Of a DNA stretch of 64,000 bases, positions 36,470-48,464 are shown piece after piece. The stretch spans positions 42,566,295-42,630,294 of the forward strand of contig NC_133389.1 in NCBI RefSeq assembly GCF_047511655.1, in the 5' to 3' direction. The notes under the pieces are model-generated. The model saw only the letters and a program-made list of their open reading frames with translations. It had not been told where the DNA came from and ran no database searches. Numbering within the stretch: the stretch's first letter is position 1; each line of letters starts with the position of its first letter. The stretch comes from Castor canadensis. Lineage: Eukaryota > Chordata > Mammalia > Rodentia > Castoridae. The translations under genes were made by a program, and so were the position numbers.

Positions 36470-36590
36470 CTGAGTGTTGTAGTGCACACCTATAATCCTG
36501 GCATTTGGGAGGTAGAGGCAATAGGATTATGAGTTCTAGACCAGCCTGGACTACATAATGAAACCCAGTTGCAAAAAGCACACAAACAAA
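36470..36590 (+). mobile_element. B1-like SINE
   Basis: GTGTTGTAGTGCACACCTAT and CCAGCCTGGACTACATAATG. Confidence 0.85.
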
Positions 36591-36603
36591 AAAGACAGTT
36601 ATT

Positions 36604-36690
36604 TGGATTGGGATGGAGTTCAGTGATAAAGCAGATGCTTAGCATGCATGAAACCGTGGGTTCAATCTCCAGCATCAAAATTTTAAAATA
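36604..36690 (+). mobile_element. ID SINE
   Basis: GGATGGAGTTCAGTGATAAA and GGGTTCAATCTCCAGCATC. Confidence 0.8.
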
Positions 36691-37185
36691 AAATACATTA
36701 AAAATTAAAAGTAAGATAATCAAAGTGATGAGGCTGTTGCTTGTCGTTCATCCTGCCACATAAAAAGAGGCCATAACAAAGAATGAACAACTGTATTCCA
36801 CCTGGAGGGACTGAAGAAGTAACTGGAGACTATCAGGACAGTGGTGAGATGCCTATAGCACATGAAAACCCAAAACAGGACTACAGATAGGAAAACAAGG
36901 CACCTGCCTCCACCACACTCTCTCCAACCTGAGAAGTTCAGAGCTGAGAGAGCTCTTCTTTGGGGGAAAAGGAAAGCTGGAGGCTTCCAATTCTTCCCAC
37001 TACAACAGCAGACAACCGCACAGGAGATTGCTGCAGCCCTCACAAACCCCATACACAGGCTGGAGCGTTGCCTGGAGTCCATGTCGGTGTATCATCACAG
37101 AGTAGGATCAGTGTTGTACACCTGCCATCTCCCATGACCTTAGCTACTCCCACTCGGTGCCATCTTTTTTTTTTGTTGTCTTTTT

Positions 37186-37610
37186 AAAAAATTATTATTT
37201 TACTGGTGTGCATTGTGACATTTAACAAAGTTCTTGCAATATATCATAGTTGAATTCACCCCTCCATCATTCTCCTTTATCCCTGTCTCCCCCATTCCTG
37301 GAATAGTTTCAACAGATCTAATTTTTCCATTTTCATACATGAGTACATAGTTTTTCCACCATATTTGCCCTCCCACACCCTTTCCTTGTATCCTCCCCTC
37401 TCCCACTGTTGCCAATCCCCAGATAGGACCTGTTTTTTCTTCCTGTTCTCCATTTTTGAAAAAAAGATATTTTTGTTTGTATAAGGTAGCTTGTACAGAG
37501 AGTTTCACTGTGACATTTCCATGTATATATGTATTATAACCTGAGTTGGTTCATTCCCTCTATTTTTCTTCTTTCTACCTCAGTCCTCTTCTTTCGGTGA
37601 TTTCAACAGG
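37186..37610 (-). mobile_element. Old L1 3' end
   Basis: Reverse copy of the family seen at 2440-2820: TGGTGTGCATTGTGACATTT, CACCCCTCCATCATTCTCC and GGAATAGTTTCAACAG. Confidence 0.6.
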
Positions 37611-38559
37611 TTTAAAAATTCTATATTCACTCTTGTATAGGAAGTACATCAACCGTATTCTTAGTGCCATCTTTAAACAACACCCAATGCTAGAGTGCAC
37701 CCAATGTTGGGGGCTAATGGCCACAACATATCTTCATTCTTCAGATTCTGCAATCATTCCACTCTGCTCACACAGGTGGGTACAGGTGGGTACCACGCTC
37801 TAACTGCTCAGAGCACAGGCCTAGTAAAAAGACTGAGACCCTGGCTCACAAACCCACGCACTTCCGCATCCCCCAGGGAGCAGGCAGACTTGCACTGAGA
37901 GGAAGTCAACAAATAGCAAGCAGACTACATGTACCTAAACCTGCACCCAGCCCATCAGCCAGTCATGTGTCAGTCCCAAGCTCCTTAATCGGCTTGTTCC
38001 ACAGCTAGACAGCCCATTGTACCCCACTGTATCTGCAGCTGGCCTGACAACAAACTAGTCAGTGGCCTCATCCCCCTAGAGATCCCACTGCACTGAGAAC
38101 CAAACTAAAGTACCCCCATAAATGTCCCCAAACCCAGCTCAACAGCCATCCAGGCAGTGACCTTGCCCTTTGATAAACCTGCCACACAGATAGCCACCTA
38201 TACCACCTCATCCTAGCCCATTCCAACAGCCTGCCAGGTGGCAGCTTTACAGCTGGTCAACCTGCAGTGTCTGCATGTGCCTAGGCATGGCCTGACAGCC
38301 AGACAAGTGCTGGGCCTGTCCACAAGAGTCCATCATACAGTAGGAGCCGCAGCAGCTTCAGAGGCTCATGATCAGCCTGATGCTTTGCCTGGCAGCAGCC
38401 CTGCCCCCAAGAAAAACCAAACCACACCACCACTGTCGATAAACACCCACAGCTCCCATCACCACCGGCGATAAACACCCACAGCCCACGTCACCAGCAC
38501 AACTTCAGGCATTGCTGATGAGGAGTACAACTGAAGTAACTTCACAAAGGCCATACTAC
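37611..38559 (+). other. Moderately GC-rich segment, possibly an old L1 5' region
   Basis: Cysteine- and alanine-rich open frames without similarity. It leads directly into L1M-like sequence to the right. A 31-base imperfect tandem repeat with GATAAACACCCACAG lies at 38439-38500. The assignment as L1 5' sequence is inference. Confidence 0.35.
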
Positions 38560-38929
38560 TGAGTCTACCCAGAATCAAAACCAACACACTATTCTTAACT
38601 GGCTCCCTAGAACCCATCCATAGAGGTAAAATCTTCTCCCTGTGGGAAAAACGAAAACAAAGACCTCTAGAAAATTGGAAAAGGCAACCATTGCACCAGA
38701 TATCAATGTAGGAACATAAGAAAGAGGAAAAAGCAAGGAAACACAATGCCCAAAGGGAACAAAATAGTTCTCTAATATAAAAGGCCCCCAAGAAAAAGAA
38801 AACTTATTAAGTGCCTGAAAAATAATGATGTTTAAGAAATTAAGCAACCTAAAAGAGAATACAAGCAATTCATGAAATCAAGAAAACAATTTATGATCTG
38901 AACATGAAATGCAAGAGATAAAAAGGAAC

Positions 38930-39012
38930 CAAAGAGATGTATCTCAGTTATAGAGTACTTGCCTAGCATGTGCAAGGACCTGGGTTTTATCCCCAGCATT
39001 ACAAAATAAATA
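38930..39012 (+). mobile_element. ID SINE
   Basis: GATGTATCTCAGTTATAGAG and ACTTGCCTAGCATGTGCAAG. Confidence 0.8.
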
Positions 39013-39202
39013 AATAAAACAAAAAAAAAAAAACAAAATAAAAAGGATCCAAACAAGCCTCATTAAGTGAGCAAATACTCACATTATGGAAGTTCCAAAA
39101 GATGAAGAGCCATCTAGAAGCACAGAAAGCATATTTAACAAAATAATAGCTGCAATCATCCCAAGTCATGGGGAAGAATGAATACTAATATTCAAGTAGC
39201 TC

Positions 39203-39437
39203 ACTGAGCACCAGTGGCTCACACCTATAATCCTAGCTACTTGGGAGGCTGAGATCAGAAAGTTTGTGGCTCGAGGCCAACCTGTGCAAATAGTTTACAA
39301 GACCCTATCTTCAAAATAACCAGAGCAAAATGGGCTGGAGGTCGGGCTCAAAGGGTGAAGTAACTGCTCTGCAAGAGTGAAACCCTGACTTCAAACCCCA
39401 GTCCCACCGAAAAAAAAAAAAAAAAAAAAAAAGAAAA
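39203..39437 (+). mobile_element. B1/ID dimeric SINE
   Basis: GAGCACCAGTGGCTCACACC through CAAACCCCAGTCCCACC and a long A tail. Confidence 0.9.
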
Positions 39438-39456
39438 AGATTCAAGAGGCTCAAAA

Positions 39457-39570
39457 GTCAGGCATGATGGTGCTCACCTATAACCTTAGTACTTGGGAGG
39501 CTGAGGAAGGAGGATAACAAGTTTAGGTCAGTCTGAGCTATATAGCAAAACCCTGTCTTAAAAAAGGAGG
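39457..39570 (+). mobile_element. B1-like SINE
   Basis: GTCAGGCATGATGGTGCTCA and AAAACCCTGTCTTAAAAAAG. Confidence 0.88.
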
Positions 39571-39678
39571 AAGAGGAGTAGAGAAGAGATGTAGAAGAAG
39601 CTGTGAGAACCCCAATTACCCTCAACCCCAAAGGTCCTCTAAAAGACACATTATAAACACCTTCCCAAAGTCAAAAAT

Positions 39679-39918
39679 AATCTCTCTCTCTCTCTCTTTT
39701 TTTTTTTTCAGTGAAAGTAACAGTAAAGTTTATTAGGAAAGCTACACTGTCAACTGACTGAAAGCGGGCGTCAACGGGGTCGGGGGGCGGGGGAGAGAAA
39801 AAAAGAGACATTTCCTGTTCCCCGTGCAGGAAATGAGAGCAAAAGCTCCTCTCTCTTTTTTATTTTTGTAGGGGAGAGGGAGGAAGAATTCTCTTGCATG
39901 TACCACCATGCCTGACTG
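39679..39918 (-). mobile_element. Unidentified polyadenylated retrocopy
   Basis: On the minus strand the segment opens with a B1-like head (GTCAGGCATGGTGGTAC), continues as unknown sequence with GGGAACAGGAAATG, carries AATAAA (39729-39734) and ends in poly(A) plus a GA repeat. A degenerate 12-13-base direct repeat (CAAAGACAAAAT-like) flanks it at 39666-39678 and 39919-39930. I do not recognise the source transcript. Confidence 0.55.
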
Positions 39919-40235
39919 CAAAGACAAAATTCTAAAAGCAGCTAGGGAAAAATTTCAAGTCACGTATCAGGGAACTCCCATTATACTCACTGAAGAGTTC
40001 TCAGGAGAAATCTTGCAGGTCAGAGAAAATGGAATGACATATTTGGAGTGCTGAAAGAAAAAATACTACCAGGCAAGAGCACTAGTACCCAGCAAGAACT
40101 AATTTTAGAAATGAAAAAAGAATAAAGTCATTCTTAGATAAGCAAAAACTGAAGTAATTTGCCATTAGACCAGCCTTGCAAGAAAGACTGAAGGAAGCCT
40201 TATAATCCAGAAGCAAAATCTAGATAATAACAGCC

Positions 40236-40400
40236 CATACCAGATGTGATGCCTCATGCCTATAATCCTACCCACTTGGGAAGCTGAGATTGGGAGCATC
40301 ATAGTTTGAGGCCAGCCTGGGCAAATAGTTTGATAGAATGCTTGCTTTGTAAGTGCAATGCCCTCAGCTTAAACCCCAGTCACCCCGCCCCCCGAAAAAA
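40236..40400 (+). mobile_element. Dimeric SINE with internal deletion
   Basis: AGATGTGATGCCTCATGCCT, then a shortened ID arm GTAAGTGCAATGCCCTCAGC. Confidence 0.8.
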
Positions 40401-40611
40401 GATAACTGCCATTATGAAAACCCACAGAAGTATAAAACACTCTCATATAAATAAATAATGATAAAGAAAAAGGAATAAAACCTATCAATACAGAAAACCA
40501 CCAAAACACAAAGATTAACAAGAGAGGAAGAAAGGAACAAGAGATATATGAAACAACCAGAAAATAACAAAATGACAACAGTAGGTTGTTACCTATCAAT
40601 GATAACCTTAA

Positions 40612-40755
40612 AAACTAGATGTGGCAGTACATACCTATCATCTGAGCACTCAGGAGCCTGAGGTGGAAGGATCACAAGTTCAAAGCCAGCCTGGATTACA
40701 TAGTGAGTTTGAGTCCAGCCTGGGCTACATAGTGAGACCCTGTCTCAAAATAAAA
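40612..40755 (+). mobile_element. B1-like SINE with internal duplication
   Basis: The segment CCAGCCTGGATTACATAGTG recurs about 30 bases later as CCAGCCTGGGCTACATAGTG. Confidence 0.85.
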
Positions 40756-40804
40756 CTTGAATGTAAACAAACTAAATTCCCCAATCAAAAGATATAAACT
40801 GAAG

Positions 40805-41008
40805 TTGGGTGCTGGTGGCTCACACCTGTAATCTTAGCTACTCAGGAGGCAGAGATCAGAAGGTTTGCAGTTCAAGTTCACCCTGAGCAAATAGTTTGCA
40901 AGATCCTATCTTGAAAATAGCCAAAGCAAAAAGGACTGGCAGAATGGCTCAAGTGGTAGAGTGCCTGCCTCATAAGTGTGAGGTCCTGAGTTCAACTCTC
41001 ATATACTT
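40805..41008 (+). mobile_element. B1/ID dimeric SINE
   Basis: GGTGCTGGTGGCTCACACCT through GAGGTCCTGAGTTCAACTCT. Confidence 0.88.
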
Positions 41009-41025
41009 TTCACATATCCTGAAAA

Positions 41026-41132
41026 GCCAGGTGTGACAGTACATGCCTATAATTCCAGCACTCCAGGAGGGTAAGGAAAAAGAACCTAGGCCTGCCTGGG
41101 TTGCATTGTGAGATATTGTCTCAAAGAAAAAA
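41026..41132 (+). mobile_element. B1-like SINE
   Basis: CCAGGTGTGACAGTACATGC to a tail with GTCTCAAAGAAAA. Confidence 0.85.
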
Positions 41133-41138
41133 ATAATT

Positions 41139-41173
41139 GTATGTGTGTGTGTGTGTGTGTGTATGTGTGTGTG
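41139..41173 (+). repeat. (TG)n microsatellite
   Basis: A near-perfect GT dinucleotide run following the SINE tail. Confidence 0.9.
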
Positions 41174-41243
41174 AACTATATGCTGCCTACAAGAAACTTA
41201 CATCACTGGAAGAGACATATGTTGACTAAAAGTGAAGGGTTGG

Positions 41244-42241
41244 CACACTAAGATTCCACCTCACCCCTGTTAGAATAGCCATCATCAGCAACACCACCAC
41301 CAACAGGTGTTGGCGAGGATGCGGGGAAAAAGGAACCCTCTTACACTGTTGGTGGGAATGTAAACTAGTACAACCACTCTGGAAAAAAATTTGGAGGCTA
41401 CTTAAAAAGCTAGACATTGATCTACCATTTGATCCAGCAATACCACTCTTGGGGATATACCCAAAAGACTGTGACACAGGTTACTCCAGAGGCACCTGCA
41501 CACCCATGTTTATTGTGGCACTATTCACAATAGCCAAGTTATGGAAACAGCCAAGATGCCCCACCACTGATGAATGGATTAAGAAAATGTGGTATCTATA
41601 CACAATGGAATTTTATGCAGCCATGAAGAAGAACAAAATGTTATCATTTGCTGGTAAATGGATGGAATTGGAGAACATCATTCTGAGTGAGGTTAGCCTG
41701 GCCCAAAAGACCAAAAATCGTATGTTCTCCCTCATATGTGGACATTAGATCAAGGGCGAACACAACAAGGGGATTGGACTTTGAGCACATGATAAAAGCT
41801 TTAGCACACAAGGGAGGGGTGAGGATAGGTAAGACACCTAAAAAATTAGCTAGCATTTGTTGCCCTTAATGCAGAGAAACTAAAGCAGATACCTTAAAAG
41901 CAACTGAGGCCAATAGGAAAAGGGGACCAGGAACTAGAGAAAAGGTGAGATCAAAAAGAATTAATCTAGAAGGTAACACACACACACAGGAAATCAATGG
42001 GAGTCAATGCCCTGTATAGCTATCCTTATCTCAACCAGCAAAAACCCTTGTTCCTTCCTATTATTGCTTATACTCTCTCTACAACAAAATTAGAAATAAG
42101 GGCAAAATAGTTCCTGCTGGGTATTGAGGGGGTGGGGGGGTGGTAAGGGAGGGGGTGGGGGCAGGGGGGAGAAATGACCCAAGCCTTGTATGCACATATG
42201 AATAATAAAAGAAAAAAAAAAGAAATTCTACTTTAAAAAAA
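41244..42241 (+). mobile_element. Young 5'-truncated L1, ORF2 end and 3' UTR
   Basis: Nearly the same sequence as 4533-5554, with an open ORF2 C-terminal frame ([20 protein letters not shown]). It is flanked by a perfect 16-base duplication (AAAAGTGAAGGGTTGG) at 41228-41243 and 42242-42257. A short extra segment follows its A tail. Confidence 0.93.
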
Positions 42242-42397
42242 AAAAGTGAAGGGTTGGGAAAAATAATCTATAAAAATGGAAGCTATAAAGCATGCAATGC
42301 ATGAGTAGCTATATTCATATAAGATACAAAAAACCATATCAAAAATGTAAAAAGAGACAAAGGTCACAGTATAATTATTAAAGGATCATATCATTGA

Positions 42398-42462
42398 TCT
42401 TGGCTCAAGTGGTAGAGTGCCTGCCTAGTAAGAACCTGAGTTCAGTTCTCAGTAACAATTCA
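42398..42462 (+). mobile_element. ID-like SINE, partial
   Basis: TTGGCTCAAGTGGTAGAGTG and CTGAGTTCAGTTCTCAGTA. Confidence 0.75.
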
Positions 42463-42828
42463 GCAAGAGGTAACAATTATAATTATGAATGGACCCAACA
42501 CCGGACCAGCCACATATATAAAGATTATGCTATTCATTCAATACAAAGGGAAAGATGGACTCCAACACAATAAAATAGTTGGAGACTTCAGCACCCCACT
42601 TTCATCAGTGGACACATCATTCAGACAGAAAAATCAACAAAAAATATCAGAGTTAAACTGCATTGTAGACTAAATTTTTGAACCCATGTTTATAGAACAT
42701 TTCGTCCAACATCTGCAAAATGAATATACATTCTTTTCATCTGAACATGGAACATTGTATAGGATAGATTATATTTTAGGCCACAAAACAAGTCTCAATG
42801 AATTTTTACAGTCAAAATTATTTCATAC

Positions 42829-42948
42829 CAGGCATGATGGTGCATGCCTGTGTTCCTAGCACTCAGTAGGTGGAGGCAGAAGGATCCCAAGTTCAAAGTC
42901 AACTTGAGCTACATTGCAAGTTCAAAACCAAGCTACATAGTGATACAT
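42829..42948 (+). mobile_element. B1-like SINE
   Basis: CCAGGCATGATGGTGCATGC to GCTACATAGTGATACATGC. Confidence 0.88.
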
Positions 42949-42955
42949 GCATGCG

Positions 42956-42956
<1 letters not shown>

Positions 42957-42989
<33 letters not shown>

Positions 42990-43068
42990 GTCTCTCTATA
43001 TATGGTCTCTCTCTCTCCATCTGTTTCTTCTCTCTCTCTCCTCTCTCTTCCTCTCTTCTCTCGCTCTC
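42957..43068 (+). repeat. (CA)n followed by (CT)n-rich tract
   Basis: GCGCGCACACACA dinucleotides to about 42989, then CT-rich sequence to 43068, seeded from the B1 tail. Confidence 0.9.
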
Positions 43069-43127
43069 TCCATACAAACATATATATGTCTTTTGGGATC
43101 ATAATGCTGTATAATTAGAAGTAAACA

Positions 43128-43198
43128 AGCTGGGGGCATGGCTCAAGTGCTAGAGCATCTGCCTAACAAGCATGAGGCCCTGGGTAGTCACTACTGCA
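43128..43198 (+). mobile_element. ID-like SINE, 3' end lost
   Basis: GGGGGCATGGCTCAAGTGCT and AACAAGCATGAGGCCCTGGG. Confidence 0.8.
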
Positions 43199-44625
43199 AT
43201 CACTGAGCTTCATAACATGAAGTGAAGCAGATGTGAGGAGAAGGTAAGCTACTATGAGTTAGAGATGCTTGTGAGATCATTGGAGATGCTGAACCAAGAG
43301 TTGGATGAATAGGTCTCGTGCTCCAAGAAGAGACACAGATGAAAAATTTGAGATTGGCTAAAATAAAGCTGGTACTTGAAATCTGTATGAATGTGATTAG
43401 TAATGACAGTGAGAGATGAGAGTCCTTGACCTCAGGATAAAGTGAAAGAGAAGGAACAAGACTGAGTCCTAAAGAGCTCTGACTCCTACAGGTGAGCCCA
43501 CAGAGCAATTTGAAGAGAACCAGGAGAGAAGTATGCCACCCATGACAACAGAAAACAGTACAACCCAATAAAATGAAACAATTACTAACCAGCTATGAGA
43601 GCTCTATGTAGGAAAAAGGAGATTTTCAGCATTTACACTCAGGTTGCAAACCCTGGCTTCCATCTTTCCTAAGAAAAATACTGTTAATATTAAACTAAAA
43701 AGAGTGCCATCCATGTAGTTCATGGGAAATTGAAGCTCAATATACATGAATAAAAGTAAACAGCTGCTTCAGGTGAATTCTTATCTCTATGTCCAAATAA
43801 AGTATATTGCAGTGTGATAAGGATGAGAGTGAACATGTGAAAACAATGACAACTGTTTGTTGAAAAACTTTCAGTTAAAAATCTTCATGCCAAGCCTGTA
43901 GATGGCATGGCAAATCAAAAAGGATAGCTGTATTCCAAGGATCTACTTTTGCTAAGATTTGCCTTAAACTAAGCCACACCACAGCATGCTCATACTTCAT
44001 TCCTCCTTCTCCTGCTGTGTGGGAGTCTGTGGACCTGCATCTCCATCCTCAAACCAGTTAATTGTGGTTCACCTCTTTCCTCTGAAATCAGTGCATTAAG
44101 TGGCCTCTGGATTCACCTCCTGAAGTGTTTTGGACATAGCTCACAACCCAAGATGTACAGTTCATAATTGCTGTGATAATAACTTTTAAATTTGTGATGT
44201 TATCAAAGAACTACTACAAATAATCCTTAACCAATGATGAAGGCAGGTATAGAGACAAGTCTATATTCCACCAGGCAGTCCTATTTTAAAGTAAGGTAGA
44301 CACAGAACCATGTTGACTTCATGTGAGCATGTCCAACATGGAATTAAATGATACAATGCCTCAAACTCAATTCCAAACTGTTATAAAATAAATATATCAT
44401 TTCCTGTATTATCATTTTCATAAACCTCTGATCAACTTGTCTCTTTATCATGACATTAACCCATATCACATGGTAAGCAGCAGAGTATCAGGAAAATGAG
44501 AGAAACAAGCCTGCAACTAAAACCTTCATATCGATTTACACATGTTTGTACTGAGTAGCCTCATGCTCACATCAGAGGCTTTTGATAAACTCTAGCCACT
44601 CCGTATTTAAGAAAACTTGTCTGGG
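43199..44625. other. Intergenic sequence, no gene recognised
   Basis: An open frame of 122 codons on the minus strand (43200-43568) has no recognisable domain and no supporting signals. The rest shows nothing clear. Confidence 0.4.
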
Positions 44626-44715
44626 GCTAGGGAGGTATCTCAGTGGTAGAGCACTTGTCCAGCAAACATGGAACTCTGGGTTCAATTCCCAGCACCAGAG
44701 AAAGAAGAAAAAAAA
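44626..44715 (+). mobile_element. ID SINE
   Basis: GGGAGGTATCTCAGTGGTAG through GGTTCAATTCCCAGCACC. Confidence 0.88.
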
Positions 44716-45490
44716 TACTTTCAGAACTGGAAATTTTGCTGGTGAATGAGTTTAAACCCCAGTACCACAAAAAAAAAAAATCTGAGAGAGCTAGAAATGT
44801 TCTTCAAGATATTGATGGTTTGAATAACAAGTAGAAGAAATAAAAACATCCAGCTCCATAGAAATAATACAGCTATCACCAATGGATGATAAAATATCCC
44901 ACATGGAGTCTCCTTCAATAAATCATAGCTAATAATCCTGTTTTTTCCAAAGAGAATGCACACTTTGGAAATTAATGGTGAGAATTACATAACCTGATAG
45001 AAGTCCAGGATATCTGACTTGTAAGCATTTAGGAAAAAATAACAAAGGAATTCAATGTGTCAAGTCAAACTAAGTATATTTCATATTTTGATATATTTAA
45101 TAGGTGAGAAGACTAAGAATTGTTAGTGTTGGGGACAATATGCTGGAGTCTAGAATATTTAAGTATTAATATTAAGCAATAGTTAAGTTTAACAACTACA
45201 AATATATTGATTAAATAGATGGATGCCAGTGTAAGGTGGTCTTTAGTGGTTTGTTCCTGGCTGATCTTGGGCTTCTGCAAAAAAGCCAAGGCCTTGCTTA
45301 TGGATCTTAGAGTTGAGCTATCTGTTGTATACCAAATAAATAGTTGGGAACAGTGGGCCAATCAAGAAAGATGAAATTCAGAAGGCATAAATGCAATCCC
45401 ACATTACAAAAAACACTGTAGGGTTATTATTGACCTAGATGGCTATTAGTATACATGGAGTCTTGTGGTACTTTGATAAAAATATGGTTT

Positions 45491-45574
45491 GGGACTAGAA
45501 GTGTGGCTCAAGAGTTAGATCACCTGCTCAGCAAGTGCAAAGCCGTGAGTTGAAACCCCAGTACTACCAAATAT
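45491..45574 (+). mobile_element. ID-like SINE
   Basis: AGAAGTGTGGCTCAAGAGTT through TTGAAACCCCAGTACTACC. Confidence 0.85.
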
Positions 45575-45911
45575 ATATATCTGGTTTCTAATACAGTGCA
45601 CATAATCATACCAAATTATTTTGCATTAGGAAAAAAAAATGTAAAGCACTGGATTATAATGGAGGACCCAACACTTCAGATCATTAATAAAACTGAACTG
45701 AGACCAGTTAATGAAGACCAGAGAGATAAGTGATCCTAAAACCAGGCCATGAGAAGTGCTCAAAGAAATTAGTAATTTTAACTTGAAAGGAAGTAAATTT
45801 GTGTTGCGACTGTAATAGTCTCTTATGCATTTAAAACGCAGAGGCCATCAGCTTCCATTACATAGCAAGATCCTGTCTCAAAAACAACAACAAAAAAAGC
45901 AAGGCCCATAA

Positions 45912-46045
45912 AAATAGTTTATGCTGGGTATTGAGGGGGTGCAGGGGAGAGGGAGGGGGCTGAGTGGGTGGTAAGGGAGGGGGTGGGGGCAGGGGGGAGA
46001 AATGACCCAAGCCTTGTATGCACATATGAATAATAAAACAATAAA
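45912..46045 (+). mobile_element. Very short young L1 insertion
   Basis: Only about 130 bases of the L1 3' end. A 20-base duplication containing AAGCAAGGCCCATAA flanks it at 45892-45911 and 46046-46065. Confidence 0.93.
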
Positions 46046-46065
46046 AAAAAAAGCAAGGCCCATAA

Positions 46066-46574
46066 TGTTATTTGTATTCTATCAGATAAGCATGAAATGA
46101 TGAAGTCATTTTACAGAGATCATGTAGATAGTCTGTCACCATGCAACAACATAAAAATGTGTAAAAGCTCACAAGCTGAGAAAGTACTTCTTTGAGCTCA
46201 GTGGCTCCAGATCCATAAGTAGTAATCATTGTTTTCTTTTTGCTAAACCATCATTTTGGTTCTGGTTAATCTTCACATCTGCCAGCATTCTGCAGCTTGT
46301 CAACTGAAGGGATAATTTAAATTACAAAAGACACAATTTAAACTATTTTCCTCATAAAAAGCACTTTTTAAAAAATGTCCACACATTCATTAGTTTATTC
46401 TGAAAAAATTCAAACTTAAAGAAAATGTACAAGACTTCATGCATTAAACATTTTCTCACATTTGTATATGTGTATCCCTTTCCTCTTAGAGTAACCATTT
46501 AAGATATCATGATCTAATACTTCTGATGAACGATGACATTCTCTTACACATCTACTATACATAGTGGCTGAGGG
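46066..46574. other. Intergenic sequence, nothing recognised
   Basis: Neither a repeat nor a gene is seen. Confidence 0.4.
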
Positions 46575-47960
46575 ATGGATATATATATCCACGGAACAAA
46601 ACAGAGAACCCCAAATAAGACACACACAAAATGTTCAAGTGATTTTTTGCAAAGCTGCAAAAGCAAATTCAATGCAAGATGGATAGATTTTTTTCAACAA
46701 ATGGTGCTGGACCAATTGGACATCCAGAAGGCAAACAAAAACAAAAACAAAACTTCAGCCTAAACCTCACCTTTTATATGAAAATTAGCTCTAAATGAAC
46801 TACAGATTTAAATGTAAGGCACTTCTTTTTTTTAATTTCAGAAGAAAATATCACCTGAAGAGCATATGGCTAAGAGTTCTTAGATGACACCAAAAGTATA
46901 ATCCATAGAAGAAAAAAAATGAATAAACTGGACTTCATTGAAATTAAAAACTTTGAGATAGGCATGGCAATACATGCCTATAATCTCAGCTACTTGGGAG
47001 GCAAAGATCAGGAGAATTTCCATGTCAGGTCAACCCAGGCAAAAAGTAAGATCCCACCTCAACAAATAAGCCAGGTGGTAATACACACCTGTGGGGGAAT
47101 AAGTAGGAGACTTAAGGTCCTAGGCCTGCACAAGCAAATATGCAAGACCCTATCTGAAAAATAACTAAAAAAAGGGGTTGGGGGTGTGGGTCAAGGGTAG
47201 AGCACATGCCTAGCAAGTGTGAGGTCCAAAAAACAGAAAAACATTTAAAACTTTGCTCTGTGAAATACCTCTGTAAGAGGAAGGAATGCTAGGAAGAAAA
47301 TATCAGCATCCCCTATATCTGACAAAGGAATTGGATCTAGAAAACTACTCATTACCTTGCTTGTCATGTTGAAATTGAATTACTCATATTAGGAAATTAA
47401 GAGGACTCTGGAGTTTGTCAAGTAAGGCTGTGAAGATAGACATGGGATTTAATGTATTTAGGGAAGAGGCTTTTTTCTTCTTTCTCGATGCTTGTTCCTT
47501 TTAAAAGATGCTGAACCATCACTCTGCTTTGAGATGATTTCTCACTGGCTCTGGCATCTTGCAGGAACTGAATGTGCCAAAATTCAATTCCTTAGAACTA
47601 CGGTTGCAATACATGGTCAGGAATCAGCTTTAAATATACCTTGTATGTAAATCATGATAAACTAGTCAAAGATGAAAAAAAAAAGTAGGCAAAAGATATG
47701 AACATATTTCACTAAAGAGAATATACAGATGTCAAATAAGCATGTTAAAATGTTCAACATTAGCCATTAGAGAAATGCAAATTAAAACCACAATGAGATA
47801 TCACTGTGTACCTATTTGAATGGCTAATGTTTTTTCTAGTTCTTAATACCATGTACTGTCAAGGATGCATGGAAACTGGATGCCTCATACACTGCTGGTA
47901 AAATGATACAGAAATCTAGAAACAGTTTGGCAGTTTGCTATACAAAGATGAAGAATAGAT
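46575..47960 (+). mobile_element. Decayed L1M, ORF2 3' part, interrupted
   Basis: CAACAAATGGTGCTGGACCA, TCACCTTTTATATGAAAA, GGACTTCATTGAAATTAAAA and, after a SINE, GAGAAATGCAAATTAAAACC. The segment 47345-47660 does not look like L1 and may be a further insertion. Confidence 0.8.
46955..47232 (+). mobile_element. Composite B1/ID SINE
   Basis: GGCATGGCAATACATGCCTA, a second arm GCCAGGTGGTAATACACACC, and an ID arm with GCCTAGCAAGTGTGAGGTCC. Confidence 0.8.
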
Positions 47961-48007
47961 GAAGTATTTACAAAAGCTAAAGATTTGTTTTTTGTTTCTT
48001 TTCTTTT

Positions 48008-48090
48008 CTTTTTTTTTTTTTTTGAGACAGGGTCTCATGGCGGGGCCCAGGCTGGCCATATGAGATGTGTGCCAGGAAGCCCAGCTAAAA
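48008..48090 (-). mobile_element. B1-like SINE, partial
   Basis: A T run, then GAGACAGGGTCTCATGGCGG and CCCAGGCTGGCCATATGAGA. Confidence 0.75.
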
Positions 48091-48464
48091 CCTGAAAGAA
48101 GTAATGAGATCAGCCTTTTCCAACTTTTTAGGGAAAAGAAGTACAAGTAATTAAAATGGCTAAAATGGAGTTCTTGTCACATGTATTCATTGTCTTAATC
48201 TTTACAATGACTTTTGCGGCAGAACATTTCTACCCTCCTTTTATAGATAAGGAAATTAAGACCTTATTACAGAGATTAGATGATTTACCCAAGGTGAGAA
48301 TAAATGTCAGGACCTGGTTTTAAACCCAAAGTTGAATGAGTTAGAGCTTAAAGTTCACTATTCTGCTTTTCAAAAACTCCATGAACATAGATTTATATTA
48401 CTTTTAGAGAAACCTACATTCCTTTAATCAGAGCTTGTTTTTTGCTTAGACCCATTTCTTTACT

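Larger units (their letters stand above)
38560..42830 (+). mobile_element. Decayed L1M/HAL1-like element, broken by later insertions
   Basis: ORF1-like and ORF2-like remnants appear in order, e.g. AGGAGAAATCTTGCAGGTCA near 40010, GCAAGAAAGACTGAAGGAAG near 40180 and an endonuclease-region piece to 42830. It is interrupted by SINEs, an unknown retrocopy (39679-39918) and a young L1 (41244-42241). Confidence 0.65.

Noticed and set aside
43200-43568. A 122-codon open frame on the minus strand
   Set aside because: Serine/leucine-rich translation with no family resemblance and no gene signals around it.
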